Shown: in pieces, positions 1 through 8,772 of the stretch
How the letters are laid out: each line of letters begins with the position of its first letter
Position numbering within the stretch: the first letter of the stretch is position 1
DNA from: Chitinophaga rupis
Lineage (GTDB): Bacteria; Bacteroidota; Bacteroidia; Chitinophagales; Chitinophagaceae
Direction of reading: 5' to 3'
Length of the DNA stretch: 64,000 nt
NCBI RefSeq assembly: GCF_900109685.1
Contig: NZ_FOBB01000011.1
Coordinates: forward strand, 1-64,000
Position numbers and translations under genes: made by a program
Notes under the pieces: model-generated
Told to the model about the DNA's origin: nothing
The model's database searches: none
Seen by the model: the letters and a program-made list of their open reading frames with translations, nothing else

Positions 1-200
<200 letters not shown>

Positions 201-224
201 TAAAGAAGTTGTTTGAACTGACTA

Positions 225-240
225 ATTTTCTCAAGAAAAT
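225..240 (-). other. Inverted repeat in the 16S leader
   Basis: A 7-bp perfect inverted repeat (ATTTTCT, spacer CA, AGAAAAT) lies about 25 nt upstream of mature 16S. The position would suit a leader processing stem or antitermination element. This role is inferred only from location. Confidence 0.35.
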
Positions 241-456
241 CAGACGATATTCAATTAATGTTTTCGCTGTACATTACCTGTGTGTCTAAACCTTATAAAA
301 GGCTTTAACTTCTGCTGTTCCAATCTTTCAAAGAACTTACGTTAATACCTGCGTACTAACTTCGTTGATGTTACGGTTATGAACCGTTAGACCTTACTGT
401 CACATCTCTTATTTTGTTTCGAAGAACTTGCTTTTGTATTCGTCGTTTTGGGGTTG

Positions 457-489
457 CAAAGATATGCATTTTCTTCTTTTCTTTCCAAA
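457..489 (-). promoter_or_regulatory. rRNA operon promoter P2 (proximal)
   Basis: Read on the minus strand, a TATCTTTG -7 box (complement of 457-464) follows a TTTG -33 box (complement of 486-489) with a 21-nt spacer. This is close to the Bacteroidota sigma-A consensus TTTG-N19-TAnnTTTG. Transcription would begin near 450 and give a leader of about 250 nt before 16S. Confidence 0.7.
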
Positions 490-647
490 TCTTTTTTGAA
501 GATTTTTCAGATTCTTTTTTTACTTGCTAAAATCCATCAAACCCAACAGGTACCTGCTTTTCAGCCTATAACTGTTATCCATGTATGCTTGTAAAAATCA
601 GTAGTGAGAAGAACTTTGTGTGGTGTGCTTTCTATCAAAGCGGGACG

Positions 648-678
648 CAAAGGTAAGGAGTTTTTGATCACTTCCAAA
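648..678 (-). promoter_or_regulatory. rRNA operon promoter P1 (distal)
   Basis: The minus strand has TTTG (complement of 675-678), exactly 19 nt, then TACCTTTG (complement of 648-655). This is a perfect match to the Bacteroidota promoter consensus. It lies about 190 nt upstream of P2, so the rRNA operon seems to have tandem promoters. The same TACCTTTG box drives the tRNA-Glu gene at 37464. Confidence 0.75.
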
Positions 679-744
679 TATTTTGGCGGTCGATTTTAAA
701 ATAATTTTAGAGAAGGGCTCTGGGAGAGGGTTCAGAGAGGGAAA

Positions 745-958
745 AATGTAGATGTGCAGGCATGCAGATGGATTAATGAACAGAGATTTGCTGGTTGGCT
801 AATGAAAAGAAGGAAGATGTGCTGAGGTGATAACATCCTGATGGGTTAACAAGTGCTGAGAGTATGCAGATGGGCTAAAGAGCTGGTGGGCTGGTAAAAG
901 ATGGAAAGATGCAAGTGATAATATGCTGATATGCCAGTGGGTATGGGAATACTGATAA
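745..958. repeat. Degenerate array of 8-9 nt words upstream of the rRNA operon
   Basis: Words such as GCTGAG, GCAGAT, GCTAAA, GCTGGT, GATGGA, GATGCA, GATAAT and GCTGAT recur at steps of mostly 8 nt (starts near 866, 874, 882, 890, 900, 908, 917, 925, 933). The plus strand is strongly purine- and G-rich. An open frame on the minus strand at 799-1080 looks like a by-product of this array, because its protein resembles nothing known and is compositionally odd. Besides this array and the promoters, I see no gene between 200 and 1091. Confidence 0.55.
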
Positions 959-1090
959 TACGTTTGCGCGGATGCAGTGAGATAAACAAGATCTGACAAA
1001 TACATTGAAGAAACACCTACAATGATCACCACCCTAAACTGTAACAGGCTCACCGGCGCCGGGCAGCCGCACCTAGGCACCTCTGCACAA

Positions 1091-1849
1091 TCACTTCAGT
1101 AACCCCTCCGGATAAGCAACCTTTACCAGGAACAACCCCTGCGGAGGAACGGCAAAATCTGCGCGGGTGCAGTCTTTGCTGGCAATAACATCATGAAACT
1201 CCTGCAGCGTAAGCTTGCCCCGCCCTACCCTCAGCATGGTTCCTACCAGGCCCCGCACCATTCCCCGTAAAAAGCGGTTGGCGCTTACATTATATACCAG
1301 CTGTTTGTCGTGCAGGGTCCAGTACGATTCCTGGATCTTACAAAGAAAAGTCCTTACCTGTGTATTGCGTTTGGAGAAAGTAGTAAAGTCCGAATACTCT
1401 TTTATAATAGCGGCGGCTTCCTGCAAAAGCCCGGTATCCATCGTGTAAGGGAAAAAGTAACCACGGTCCCGCATGAAAGGGTCTTTCTCTTTATATAAAT
1501 AATACTCATAAGAGCGGCCCAGCGCATCAAAGCGGGCATGGGCTTCCGGCGGTACTTCGTGAATAGCCTTCAGCACAATATCCGGCGGCAAAATAGCATT
1601 GATCTTATACAGGAACTGCGGATGCAGGGGCAGCTCCGTATCAAAATGCAGGAAGTTCTGCAAGGCGTGCACACCGGCATCCGTACGGCTGGAGCCTGTG
1701 GTAACCACCGGCGCGCGGAGCAATGTGCTCAATGCCTTATCCAGCACAGATTGTACGGTAAGCGCATTCTCCTGTACCTGGAAACCACTGTATTGAGTGC
1801 CTTTATAGGAAACATCTATGAAATAACGGCGGGTTACAGCTCCGGTCAT
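1091..1849 (-). CDS. truA: tRNA pseudouridine synthase A
   Basis: Converts uridines 38-40 of the tRNA anticodon arm to pseudouridine in the cytoplasm. The 252-aa protein has normal TruA length. The family motif SSRTDAGVHA is at residues 53-62, with the catalytic aspartate at D57. The second conserved block, around NRFLRGMVRGLVGTML, lies in the C-terminal half. The start codon overlaps the stop codon of the upstream DUF4476 gene in an ATGA junction (1846-1849), so the two are probably cotranslated. No odd features. Confidence 0.96.
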   Translation of the reverse strand: MTGAVTRRYFIDVSYKGTQYSGFQVQENALTVQSVLDKALSTLLRAPVVTTGSSRTDAGVHALQNFLHFDTELPLHPQFLYKINAILPPDIVLKAIHEVPPEAHARFDALGRSYEYYLYKEKDPFMRDRGYFFPYTMDTGLLQEAAAIIKEYSDFTTFSKRNTQVRTFLCKIQESYWTLHDKQLVYNVSANRFLRGMVRGLVGTMLRVGRGKLTLQEFHDVIASKDCTRADFAVPPQGLFLVKVAYPEGLLK

Positions 1850-3522
1850 TTACGCAGCATAGCTTTAAAACGGCTCTGGTAATAATTGTCGATCAGCAAG
1901 CTGCCCAGATCCGCAAACTTTTCCGAGTCATATACTTTAGGATAGGCCATATCCAGGAGCCTGTAGCGGTATTCATCTGTACCTACCAGCTGGGCCAGCC
2001 TTTTAACCTGGGCGGTTTCCAGGCAATAGCCACGGGTATTACGCTGAAAGGTTGTTATCATCCCATCATCATCCTTCGCTGATACGAACTTGCGCAGCAG
2101 CTTACGGAAGGAGGTTTCGTCCATAGTATTGGCGCAGTCGGAGTTGATCATTTTTACACCTTCCTCCTTGGCAGCTTTTTCCTTACGCACAGGGGCAGAA
2201 TAATCAACACTGTCTGTTACTATATTATTAGGGTGCTCTTCTCCATCCGCCAATCCGGCCAGCTTACGCTTTTTCTTTTTAGATACTTTGGGTGTTTCCA
2301 GCGTAACGGCCGAAGCGTCTGTAATTGCCGGTGCTGCTGCATTTGCTGCGGGCGCCGCTACATCGGCTGCGGTTTCTTTTGCAGCTGGTGGCGCAGCAGC
2401 TTCCGTAGCGGGTACGGTGTTACGCTGCCCGGTGCTATCGTCCATAAATTCTATGAACTCCGGATCAGATGATTTTTTCTTTTTGCCCTTCTTTGCCTTT
2501 TTGGGCGCTTCTTCCTTTACCACTGCAGCGGTATCGGTAACCGATACTGCCGGCGTTTCTGCAACGGCTTCCGGTTTCCCGGTATCTGTTGCTGCCGGCG
2601 CAGTAGCATCCGTATTGGCCGGTGCAGCGGGTATTTCTGCAGGAGCTGCAGGCGCATCGGCAACAGTAGTAGTACTATCTGCCTGGGCAGCTTTATGCTC
2701 ATCATCCATCACCTGTTTTAACAGGGTCTGTTCTTCGTCTGTTAATGCGGCCCTTTCCTGCTTACGTTTGCGGCGGTTCTTTTTAGGTTCGGGCGTTAAT
2801 ACCACCCCACTGGCATCTACCACTGCGCCTGTTGCTACAGTGGCGGGTGCAGGTGCTGCCGGTGTTTCCACTGCTATTTCTTCCGGACGATCGTCATGCA
2901 CTACTTTATCCAGGGTTTCAGCAAATCTGTTACCGGCTTTTTTAGGTGGGGCGGGTTTACCGGTAGTGGTAATTTCTGCTTTACCTCCCAGCGCGGTATC
3001 CAGGTCTTTTCTCAGGGCGGCCATCATAGCCTGGCCGGTGGTATCGCCTGTTGCTGCCGGTGTTTCCGCAGCTACGGGGGCAGCAGGCGTGGTATTGGTA
3101 TCTGTTAAACCTGCGGACGTTTCTCCGCCTGCAGCGGCTACCGGCTGTTCCGGCGCTTTCTCTGCGGTATTGGCTTTGGTTACGCTAAATGTTTGCAGGT
3201 TATATAAGGCAAAATTCTTTTCGTCGGTTTGTTTCAGCAGGTATCCCTGGTCGCCTTTGCCCAGCTTTACCTGGAACTGCTGTTCCGGTGCTTCATTCTT
3301 CGGGAAGCCTACTGTTAAGGGCGTGGTGCCGGCAGGCAGTTCTGCTATAATAATGTAGCCCCGGTCTGATGAGCTGAGCACTTTTCCATTATACTTTACA
3401 TAAAAAGGCTGTGGCTTCTCGTTCTGTATATATACAAAATACTGCTGCTCCTGGGCAAACAGCTGACCTGCTGCCAACAGGCAAAGCAGCACATATATGC
3501 TTCTTTTAAAATATCGGATCAT
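1846..3522 (-). CDS. Secreted Ala/Pro/Thr-rich protein with C-terminal DUF4476 domain
   Basis: A 558-aa protein with a clear N-terminal signal peptide ending near LFAQEQ (residue about 23). Residues about 25-110 look folded (beta-rich, a YVKYNGKVLSSS-type segment). A long low-complexity linker rich in Ala, Pro, Thr, Val and Lys follows (about 115-450), with several KKxKK basic patches. The last 95 residues match the DUF4476 pattern (CANTMDETSFRKLLRKF through QSRFKAMLRK), a Bacteroidota-specific domain of unknown function. It is probably periplasmic or surface-exposed. It overlaps truA by four bases. The function is unknown, and the disordered linker suggests a tether between two small domains. 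Confidence 0.85.
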   Translation of the reverse strand: MIRYFKRSIYVLLCLLAAGQLFAQEQQYFVYIQNEKPQPFYVKYNGKVLSSSDRGYIIIAELPAGTTPLTVGFPKNEAPEQQFQVKLGKGDQGYLLKQTDEKNFALYNLQTFSVTKANTAEKAPEQPVAAAGGETSAGLTDTNTTPAAPVAAETPAATGDTTGQAMMAALRKDLDTALGGKAEITTTGKPAPPKKAGNRFAETLDKVVHDDRPEEIAVETPAAPAPATVATGAVVDASGVVLTPEPKKNRRKRKQERAALTDEEQTLLKQVMDDEHKAAQADSTTTVADAPAAPAEIPAAPANTDATAPAATDTGKPEAVAETPAVSVTDTAAVVKEEAPKKAKKGKKKKSSDPEFIEFMDDSTGQRNTVPATEAAAPPAAKETAADVAAPAANAAAPAITDASAVTLETPKVSKKKKRKLAGLADGEEHPNNIVTDSVDYSAPVRKEKAAKEEGVKMINSDCANTMDETSFRKLLRKFVSAKDDDGMITTFQRNTRGYCLETAQVKRLAQLVGTDEYRYRLLDMAYPKVYDSEKFADLGSLLIDNYYQSRFKAMLRK

Positions 3523-3568
3523 ATAAAATTGCTAAAAAACGCGTTATTGCTCTACTGCTATGCAAATA

Positions 3569-4066
3569 TTATTCCAGCACTATTAAGACTTCCCCTTTTT
3601 CGACGGCTACCCCGGGGTTTACCTTGATGGCCTTAACAACGGCATCTGTTGCTGATTTAAATACATTCTCCATTTTCATGGCTTCCAGTACCAATACCGG
3701 ATCGCCTTTGCGGATGGCCTGTCCCGGCTCCACCAGTACTTTTAATACCAGCCCTGGCATAGGCGCTTTAATATCATTTACCTTATGGGCCAGGGCATCT
3801 TTAATGCCCATAGCGGCCAGCAGCTGGTCTATCGGCTCTTCCAGGCTTACTTCGTATACCTGCTGTGCTATTTCCAGGGTCACGGTTTTGGCGTCCCGGT
3901 CTACCTTTAGCACCTGCGCCATATAGCTATGCCCATCCATAATTATGCTGTAGCTCCCTGCCGGCACCTGTATGGCAGACCAGTCCACGATCTGCTCATT
4001 GCAGCTTATTTCCTTACCTGTTTGAATAGTAAAAGGTGATTGCCCATTAACGGTTGCCTTTATCAT
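3569..4066 (-). CDS. Biotin/lipoyl attachment (biotin carboxyl carrier) protein
   Basis: A 165-aa cytoplasmic protein whose C-terminal 75 residues form a biotinyl domain. The biotin-accepting motif EAMKMENV has its lysine at K131. The N-terminal half (residues about 1-90) resembles the linker region of biotin carrier subunits paired with acyl-CoA carboxylases. It would carry carboxybiotin between a biotin carboxylase and a carboxyltransferase. Neither partner is encoded nearby, so which carboxylase it serves (propionyl-, methylcrotonyl- or acetyl-CoA type) cannot be told here. Confidence 0.9.
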   Translation of the reverse strand: MIKATVNGQSPFTIQTGKEISCNEQIVDWSAIQVPAGSYSIIMDGHSYMAQVLKVDRDAKTVTLEIAQQVYEVSLEEPIDQLLAAMGIKDALAHKVNDIKAPMPGLVLKVLVEPGQAIRKGDPVLVLEAMKMENVFKSATDAVVKAIKVNPGVAVEKGEVLIVLE

Positions 4067-4164
4067 TAGTTGCTTGTCTTATGAACAAAAATAGGAATTT
4101 TAACCACTTGCCTCGTATTTGGGCCATTTGTTTAAATTTGGGCTTTTACCATAAACAGACCTGC

Positions 4165-4172
4165 TACTTTTG
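4165..4172 (+). promoter_or_regulatory. Candidate -7 box of the M1 aminopeptidase gene
   Basis: TACTTTTG matches the Bacteroidota -7 consensus TAnnTTTG and lies 18 nt before the start codon. The nearest TTTG (4137-4140) is 24 nt upstream, longer than the usual 19-21, so the -33 element is uncertain. Confidence 0.4.
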
Positions 4173-4190
4173 ATTTAAAACAGTTTTTAC

Positions 4191-6755
4191 ATGAATGTAT
4201 TGAAGAAAACATTGCTGAGCGTATTGTTGGGAGGAATGGCCGGAGCGGCCTGCTATGCGCCTGCCACAGCCCAAAGCAACATAGAGGACCAACAGAATGA
4301 TCCCTTACTGAAGATATACCGGGCTTCTGCAACCAAGGTTAATGACCTGGTACATACCAAGCTGGATGTACGTTTCGACTATGCCAAACGATATATGTAC
4401 GGAAAGGCCTGGATCACCCTGAAACCCCATTTCTACCCCACTGATTCCCTGACGCTGGATGCCAAAGGCATGGACATTAAGCAGGTGGCCGTGGTAAAAG
4501 GCGGTAAGAACAGCACGCTTAAATATGACTATGACGGGATGGAGCTGCACATAAAGCTGGATAAAACCTACCAGAACACAGAATCTTATGTTATATATAT
4601 AGACTATACCTCCAAACCAAATGAGCTAAAGGTTAAAGGCAGCGCGGCTATTAACGACGCCAAGGGCCTGTACTTCATTAACCCCGATGGCACTGAACCC
4701 AATAAACCCATCCAGATATGGACACAGGGCGAAACAGAGGCATCCTCTGTATGGTTCCCCACTATTGACAAAAACAACCAGAAAACCACGGACGAGATCA
4801 GCATGACCGTGGATAAAAAATATGTAACCCTTTCCAACGGTGTACTGGCCAGCCAGAAGAACAATGCCGACGGTACCCGTACCGATACCTGGAAAATGGA
4901 CCTGCCCCATGCCCCTTACCTGTTTATGATGGCTATAGGCGATTTTGCTGTTGTAAAAGATAAATGGCGCGGCAAAGAAGTGAACTATTATGTTGAACAT
5001 GCCTACGAGCCTTATGCTAAAAGTATTTTTGGGAATACGCCGGAAATGCTCACCTTCTACTCTACCACACTGGGTTATGACTATGCCTGGCCTAAGTACT
5101 CACAGGTGGTAGTAAGGGATTATGTATCCGGTGCTATGGAAAACACTTCCGCTACCCTGCACGGCGATTTTCTTCAAAAGAACAACCGCGAGCTGCTGGA
5201 TGATAACAAACAGGGCGAGAGCGTAATCGCGCATGAGCTGTTCCACCAATGGTTTGGCGACCTGGCTACCTGTGAATCCTGGAGCAACCTGACGCTGAAC
5301 GAATCTTTTGCAGACTACAGCGAATACCTGTGGTTTGAGCATAAATACGGGAAAGATATGGCAGATGATCACAACTATAAATCTGCCCAGAACTATATAC
5401 AGTTCTCACAATACGCCGGCGACCGTGACCTGGTACGTTTTCACTACCATGATAAAGAGGATATGTTTGATGCGGTAAGCTACCAGAAAGGCGGCCGGAT
5501 ACTGAACATGCTGCGTAATTATGTGGGGGATGATGCCTTCTTCAAATCCCTGAACCTGTACCTGAAAACCAATGCCTTTAAAGCTACGGAAGCGCACCAG
5601 CTGCGTCTGGCATTTGAAGAAGTAACCGGTAAAGACCTGAACTGGTTCTTTAACCAATGGTATTTTGGACAAGGATATCCCCAGCTGGATGTTAACTATG
5701 CATACGATGATGCGGCTAAAACCGTAAGCGTGATCCTGAAGCAAACGCAAACAACCGGTAAGATCTTCCAGCTGCCCCTGGCCATTGACGTGTATAACGG
5801 CAGTAAAAAAGAAAGGCACCTGGTGACCATGAGCGATGCAGCAGATACCTTTACCTTCTCTTACGATAAGAAACCGGAGTTTGTGAATGTGGATGCGGAT
5901 AAAGTGATCCTGGCCACCAAAACAGACCACCGCGATATTAATACCTACATTTTCCAGTTTGCGCATGCGCCCCTGTACATGGACCGCCGGGAAGCTATTG
6001 ATGCCTGCCTGAAACAGCAAACCTCCAATGCAGAAGCACGTAAGGTGGTGGCTGCGGCACTGAAAGATAAGTTCCATGGCCTGCGCGTGCTTACCATTAA
6101 CGGTTTAAAGCTGGATAATGCTGATGTAAAAGCAGCTACCCTGAGCACCCTGGAAAACCTGGCCAAAAATGATGAAAATGCGCTGGTGCGTGCAGCTGCC
6201 TTACAACAGCTGGGCAAGCTGAAAGACGCGAAATATACCTCTTTACTGGAAACGGCTACCAAAGACAGCTCTTACGCTGCTGCCGGCGCCGCGCTGGTAG
6301 GCTTGTCTCAGCTGGATATGGATAAGGCTTATAAGCTGGCCAAACAAATGGAAGGCACCGCCAAAGGCGCGCTTTCTGCCAGCATTGGCGATGTGTATGC
6401 TAAAAAGGGCGACAAGAATGATATTGCCTTCTTTGCCAAATCCTTTGAGGAGGCGGCTAACGGCCAGCCTAAATTTGAGGCAGCCATTCAATACCTGAAA
6501 ATATTGAATGATGTAGATAATACTGCTGCCGTAACCAAAGGCATTGACCAGATAAAAGCAATGGCAGACCAGTTTAAGAATAACATGGTGTACAATTACC
6601 TGGTTAGCATGATGACCCCTATGGCCCAGCAAAAGCAGCAGAAAGCAGATAGCAGCAATGGCGCAGTGAAAGAGGAGCTGACTAAACAAAGCACTCACAT
6701 TAAAGAAGTGATACAGGAGCTGAAGGCGAGTGCTGCCGGGAGTGACCAGGAGTAA
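4191..6755 (+). CDS. M1 family zinc aminopeptidase, exported
   Basis: An 854-aa aminopeptidase with an N-terminal signal peptide (about residues 1-28, ending near ATAQS). The substrate-binding motif GAMEN is at about residues 313-318 and the zinc-binding HELFH at about 347-351, with the downstream zinc-ligand glutamate in NESFADY about 20 residues later. After the catalytic domain the C-terminal 250 residues are alpha-helical and alanine-rich, like the HEAT-type C-terminal domain of M1 enzymes. It would trim N-terminal residues from peptides in the periplasm. It is transcribed alone and ends at a heptamer repeat and a strong terminator. Confidence 0.95.
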   Translation: MNVLKKTLLSVLLGGMAGAACYAPATAQSNIEDQQNDPLLKIYRASATKVNDLVHTKLDVRFDYAKRYMYGKAWITLKPHFYPTDSLTLDAKGMDIKQVAVVKGGKNSTLKYDYDGMELHIKLDKTYQNTESYVIYIDYTSKPNELKVKGSAAINDAKGLYFINPDGTEPNKPIQIWTQGETEASSVWFPTIDKNNQKTTDEISMTVDKKYVTLSNGVLASQKNNADGTRTDTWKMDLPHAPYLFMMAIGDFAVVKDKWRGKEVNYYVEHAYEPYAKSIFGNTPEMLTFYSTTLGYDYAWPKYSQVVVRDYVSGAMENTSATLHGDFLQKNNRELLDDNKQGESVIAHELFHQWFGDLATCESWSNLTLNESFADYSEYLWFEHKYGKDMADDHNYKSAQNYIQFSQYAGDRDLVRFHYHDKEDMFDAVSYQKGGRILNMLRNYVGDDAFFKSLNLYLKTNAFKATEAHQLRLAFEEVTGKDLNWFFNQWYFGQGYPQLDVNYAYDDAAKTVSVILKQTQTTGKIFQLPLAIDVYNGSKKERHLVTMSDAADTFTFSYDKKPEFVNVDADKVILATKTDHRDINTYIFQFAHAPLYMDRREAIDACLKQQTSNAEARKVVAAALKDKFHGLRVLTINGLKLDNADVKAATLSTLENLAKNDENALVRAAALQQLGKLKDAKYTSLLETATKDSSYAAAGAALVGLSQLDMDKAYKLAKQMEGTAKGALSASIGDVYAKKGDKNDIAFFAKSFEEAANGQPKFEAAIQYLKILNDVDNTAAVTKGIDQIKAMADQFKNNMVYNYLVSMMTPMAQQKQQKADSSNGAVKEELTKQSTHIKEVIQELKASAAGSDQE

Positions 6756-6788
6756 TTACGAATTGTCAATTACGAATTACGAATTGAT
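6754..6788. repeat. Heptamer array, five AATTNNN units
   Basis: Five consecutive 7-nt words (AATTACG, AATTGTC, AATTACG, AATTACG, AATTGAT) begin inside the stop codon of the aminopeptidase gene and run to the terminator. It resembles the short tandemly repeated repetitive (STRR) heptamers described in cyanobacteria. See the other heptamer entries. Confidence 0.8.
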
Positions 6789-6799
6789 TACTTCATATG

Positions 6800-6830
6800 A
6801 AAAGGCCTGCGTTTAACGCAGGCCTTTTTT
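6800..6830. terminator. Bidirectional rho-independent terminator
   Basis: The stem GGCCTGCGTT/AACGCAGGCC is perfect over 10 bp and is flanked by A-runs on the left and T-runs on the right. It separates the convergent M1 aminopeptidase and MBL nuclease genes and can serve both. Confidence 0.9.
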
Positions 6831-6843
6831 ATTATTTCTTAGT

Positions 6844-8247
6844 TCAGGTTAAGGTTACTTCTTGGTGACGTTCGGGGATCTGGATATCCTGGAAGCCTTT
6901 TTTATGCAGCCATTCGCGGAAAACGGTTTGTACTTCGTATTCACCGTGCACCAGGAATAATTTTTTAACAGCAGCGGGATCCTGGCAGGAGAGCCACTTG
7001 CCCAGGTCTTCATAATCGCCATGGGCGCTCATGGAGCGAATGGAAGCTACATCTGCCCGCACCTGGTGCCAGGTGCCGTAAATTGAAACTTCTTTCATAC
7101 CGCGCATCAGGCGGCCACCCAGAGATTCCGGCTCACAGTAACCTACCAGCAGAATGGTGTTGCGGTCATCGTCAATGTTTTGGGCAATATGATGTTTTAC
7201 ACGGCCCGCTTCCGCCATGCCACTGGCGGAGATAATAACACAAGGCTCCTTACGAAAGTTAAGTGATTTGGATTCCTCTATGGTATGAATGTAATGCAGG
7301 CCCGGGAAATCAAACGGATCATCGTCTATTTCCAGCAGCCTGGCCACCGTTTTATTAAAACATTCCGGGTGGGTGCGTACTACCTGTGTAGCTTCCATGG
7401 ACAGCGGGCTGTCTACAAAAATATCCACTTCAGGCAGCTTGCCCTGTAACTGTGCACGGTTCAGGGCATATAACAGCTCCTGGGTGCGGCCCACACTAAA
7501 GGCCGGGATAATAAGCTTGCCTTTCTTTACGGTGCAGGTTTGGCGGATGTGCTCCACCAGCGCACCGTCAGAAGGAGTTGCTTCTGCGTGCAGGGTGCTG
7601 CCGTAGGTTGATTCCATTACAATATAATCTGCCTGCGGAAAAACGTCCGGGGAGCGGAGGATGGCATCGTCATAACGGCCAATATCCCCGCTGAAAGTAA
7701 GCTGGATGGTTTTACCATTTTCCGTAACGCGTAAATGCACAGCAGCGCTGCCTATAATATGGCCGGCATCTGTGAACATAGCCTCTGCCCCATCACATAC
7801 ATTAAACCATTGCTGGTATTTTACCGCCTGTAAGGCGCGCAGGCTGCGTTCTGCATCATCTGCCGTATACAGGGGCTCTATACGCGGCAGGCCGGCCTTA
7901 GCGCGTTTTTTATTGGTGTATTTAATATCGTCTTCCTGGATCTCTGCAGAATCCATCAGCAACACCCTTGTCAGATCGTAGGTGGCGGAGGTGCAGTAAA
8001 TACGGCCTTTGTAGCCCAACCTTACCAGGCGGGGTATTAAGCCGGTATGATCAATGTGGGCATGTGACAGCAACATGTAATCCACCTCCGAAGCATCAAA
8101 ACCCAGGTCGTGGTTCAGCGCATCCGTATCCTTACCCATGCCCTGGAACATACCGCAGTCCAGTAAGATCTTTTTTCCGTTCTGTAAAGTAACCAGGTGC
8201 TTGGAGCCCGTAACGGTACGGGCGGCGCCGTGAAAAGCAATTTTCAT
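6844..8247 (-). CDS. MBL-fold/beta-CASP RNA-specificity metallo-hydrolase
   Basis: A 467-aa protein of the CPSF-like branch of metallo-beta-lactamase nucleases. The zinc motif SHAHIDHTG lies at about residues 60-68. Further metal ligands are in DAGHIIGSA (about 160) and FSGDIGRYDD (about 185). The beta-CASP domain follows (IIPAFSVGRTQELL), then the RMMBL tail with the SMSAHGDYEDL and FLVHGE motifs. The family includes RNA endonucleases and exonucleases, so RNA processing in the cytoplasm is likely. It is last in a minus-strand run from 12742 to 6844, 34 nt after the DUF4442 gene. Confidence 0.9.
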   Translation of the reverse strand: MKIAFHGAARTVTGSKHLVTLQNGKKILLDCGMFQGMGKDTDALNHDLGFDASEVDYMLLSHAHIDHTGLIPRLVRLGYKGRIYCTSATYDLTRVLLMDSAEIQEDDIKYTNKKRAKAGLPRIEPLYTADDAERSLRALQAVKYQQWFNVCDGAEAMFTDAGHIIGSAAVHLRVTENGKTIQLTFSGDIGRYDDAILRSPDVFPQADYIVMESTYGSTLHAEATPSDGALVEHIRQTCTVKKGKLIIPAFSVGRTQELLYALNRAQLQGKLPEVDIFVDSPLSMEATQVVRTHPECFNKTVARLLEIDDDPFDFPGLHYIHTIEESKSLNFRKEPCVIISASGMAEAGRVKHHIAQNIDDDRNTILLVGYCEPESLGGRLMRGMKEVSIYGTWHQVRADVASIRSMSAHGDYEDLGKWLSCQDPAAVKKLFLVHGEYEVQTVFREWLHKKGFQDIQIPERHQEVTLT

Positions 8248-8281
8248 TCTCTTATCCGCTTTTGTTTATAGTTGTGGTGGG

Positions 8282-8764
8282 TCAGGCTTCACTTTTAGCA
8301 GCCCGCTTAAATGACCAGGTGATGGCGAAAGTGGCAATTAATGTACCATCCTCACTTTCGCCGGTGCTTTGCACGGTAAGGGTCACCGGCTCTCCGGTGG
8401 CCAGGGTGTGCGCTATAGCTGCCTGTATGGCGGCGCCATCCCGGCAGGTGAACCAGGTTTTGGCTTTAGCCTTTTTCATAAAACCTGCTTCCATACCGGT
8501 CACTAACATGGATACACGCTGCGGGGCTTCCGCCACATGCAGCATGGCCAGCAAGCCGCTGCTCATTTCCGCGGCCATAGCCAGGCAGGCAAAATAAGTG
8601 GAGCGGAAAGGGTTTTGCGATAACCAGCGGTAAGGCACTATCGTGGTGCAGGTATGCGGCTGTATATTTTTTACCCTTACGCCTGCAAGCCAGGCGCTGG
8701 GCAGCTTCCATAGCAGGAACAGGGAAAATTGCAGCGGGTGTTTTACTTTATCAATAAAAGCCAT
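8282..8764 (-). CDS. DUF4442 hotdog-fold protein (thioesterase-like)
   Basis: A 160-aa protein in the DUF4442 family, hotdog-fold proteins related to acyl-CoA thioesterases. Landmarks are the KHPLQFSLFLLWKLPSAW start, a YRWLSQNPFRSTYFACLAMAAE-like segment around residue 60 and a final beta strand with TLIATFAITWSFK. A longer frame to 8818 exists, but the start at 8764 is preferred because it follows the upstream stop codon by 8 nt and begins the conserved region. No substrate can be inferred. Confidence 0.85.
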   Translation of the reverse strand: MAFIDKVKHPLQFSLFLLWKLPSAWLAGVRVKNIQPHTCTTIVPYRWLSQNPFRSTYFACLAMAAEMSSGLLAMLHVAEAPQRVSMLVTGMEAGFMKKAKAKTWFTCRDGAAIQAAIAHTLATGEPVTLTVQSTGESEDGTLIATFAITWSFKRAAKSEA

Positions 8765-8772
8765 AGTGCGTA

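Noticed and set aside
799..1080. 93-codon open frame on the minus strand upstream of truA
   Set aside because: It lies in the 8-nt word array, has odd composition and no recognisable domain. It looks like a by-product of the repeat.
2288..3358. 356-codon Ala/Ser/Val-rich frame on the plus strand
   Set aside because: It is the antisense shadow of the Ala/Pro/Thr-rich linker of the DUF4476 gene, which has a signal peptide and a domain on the other strand.
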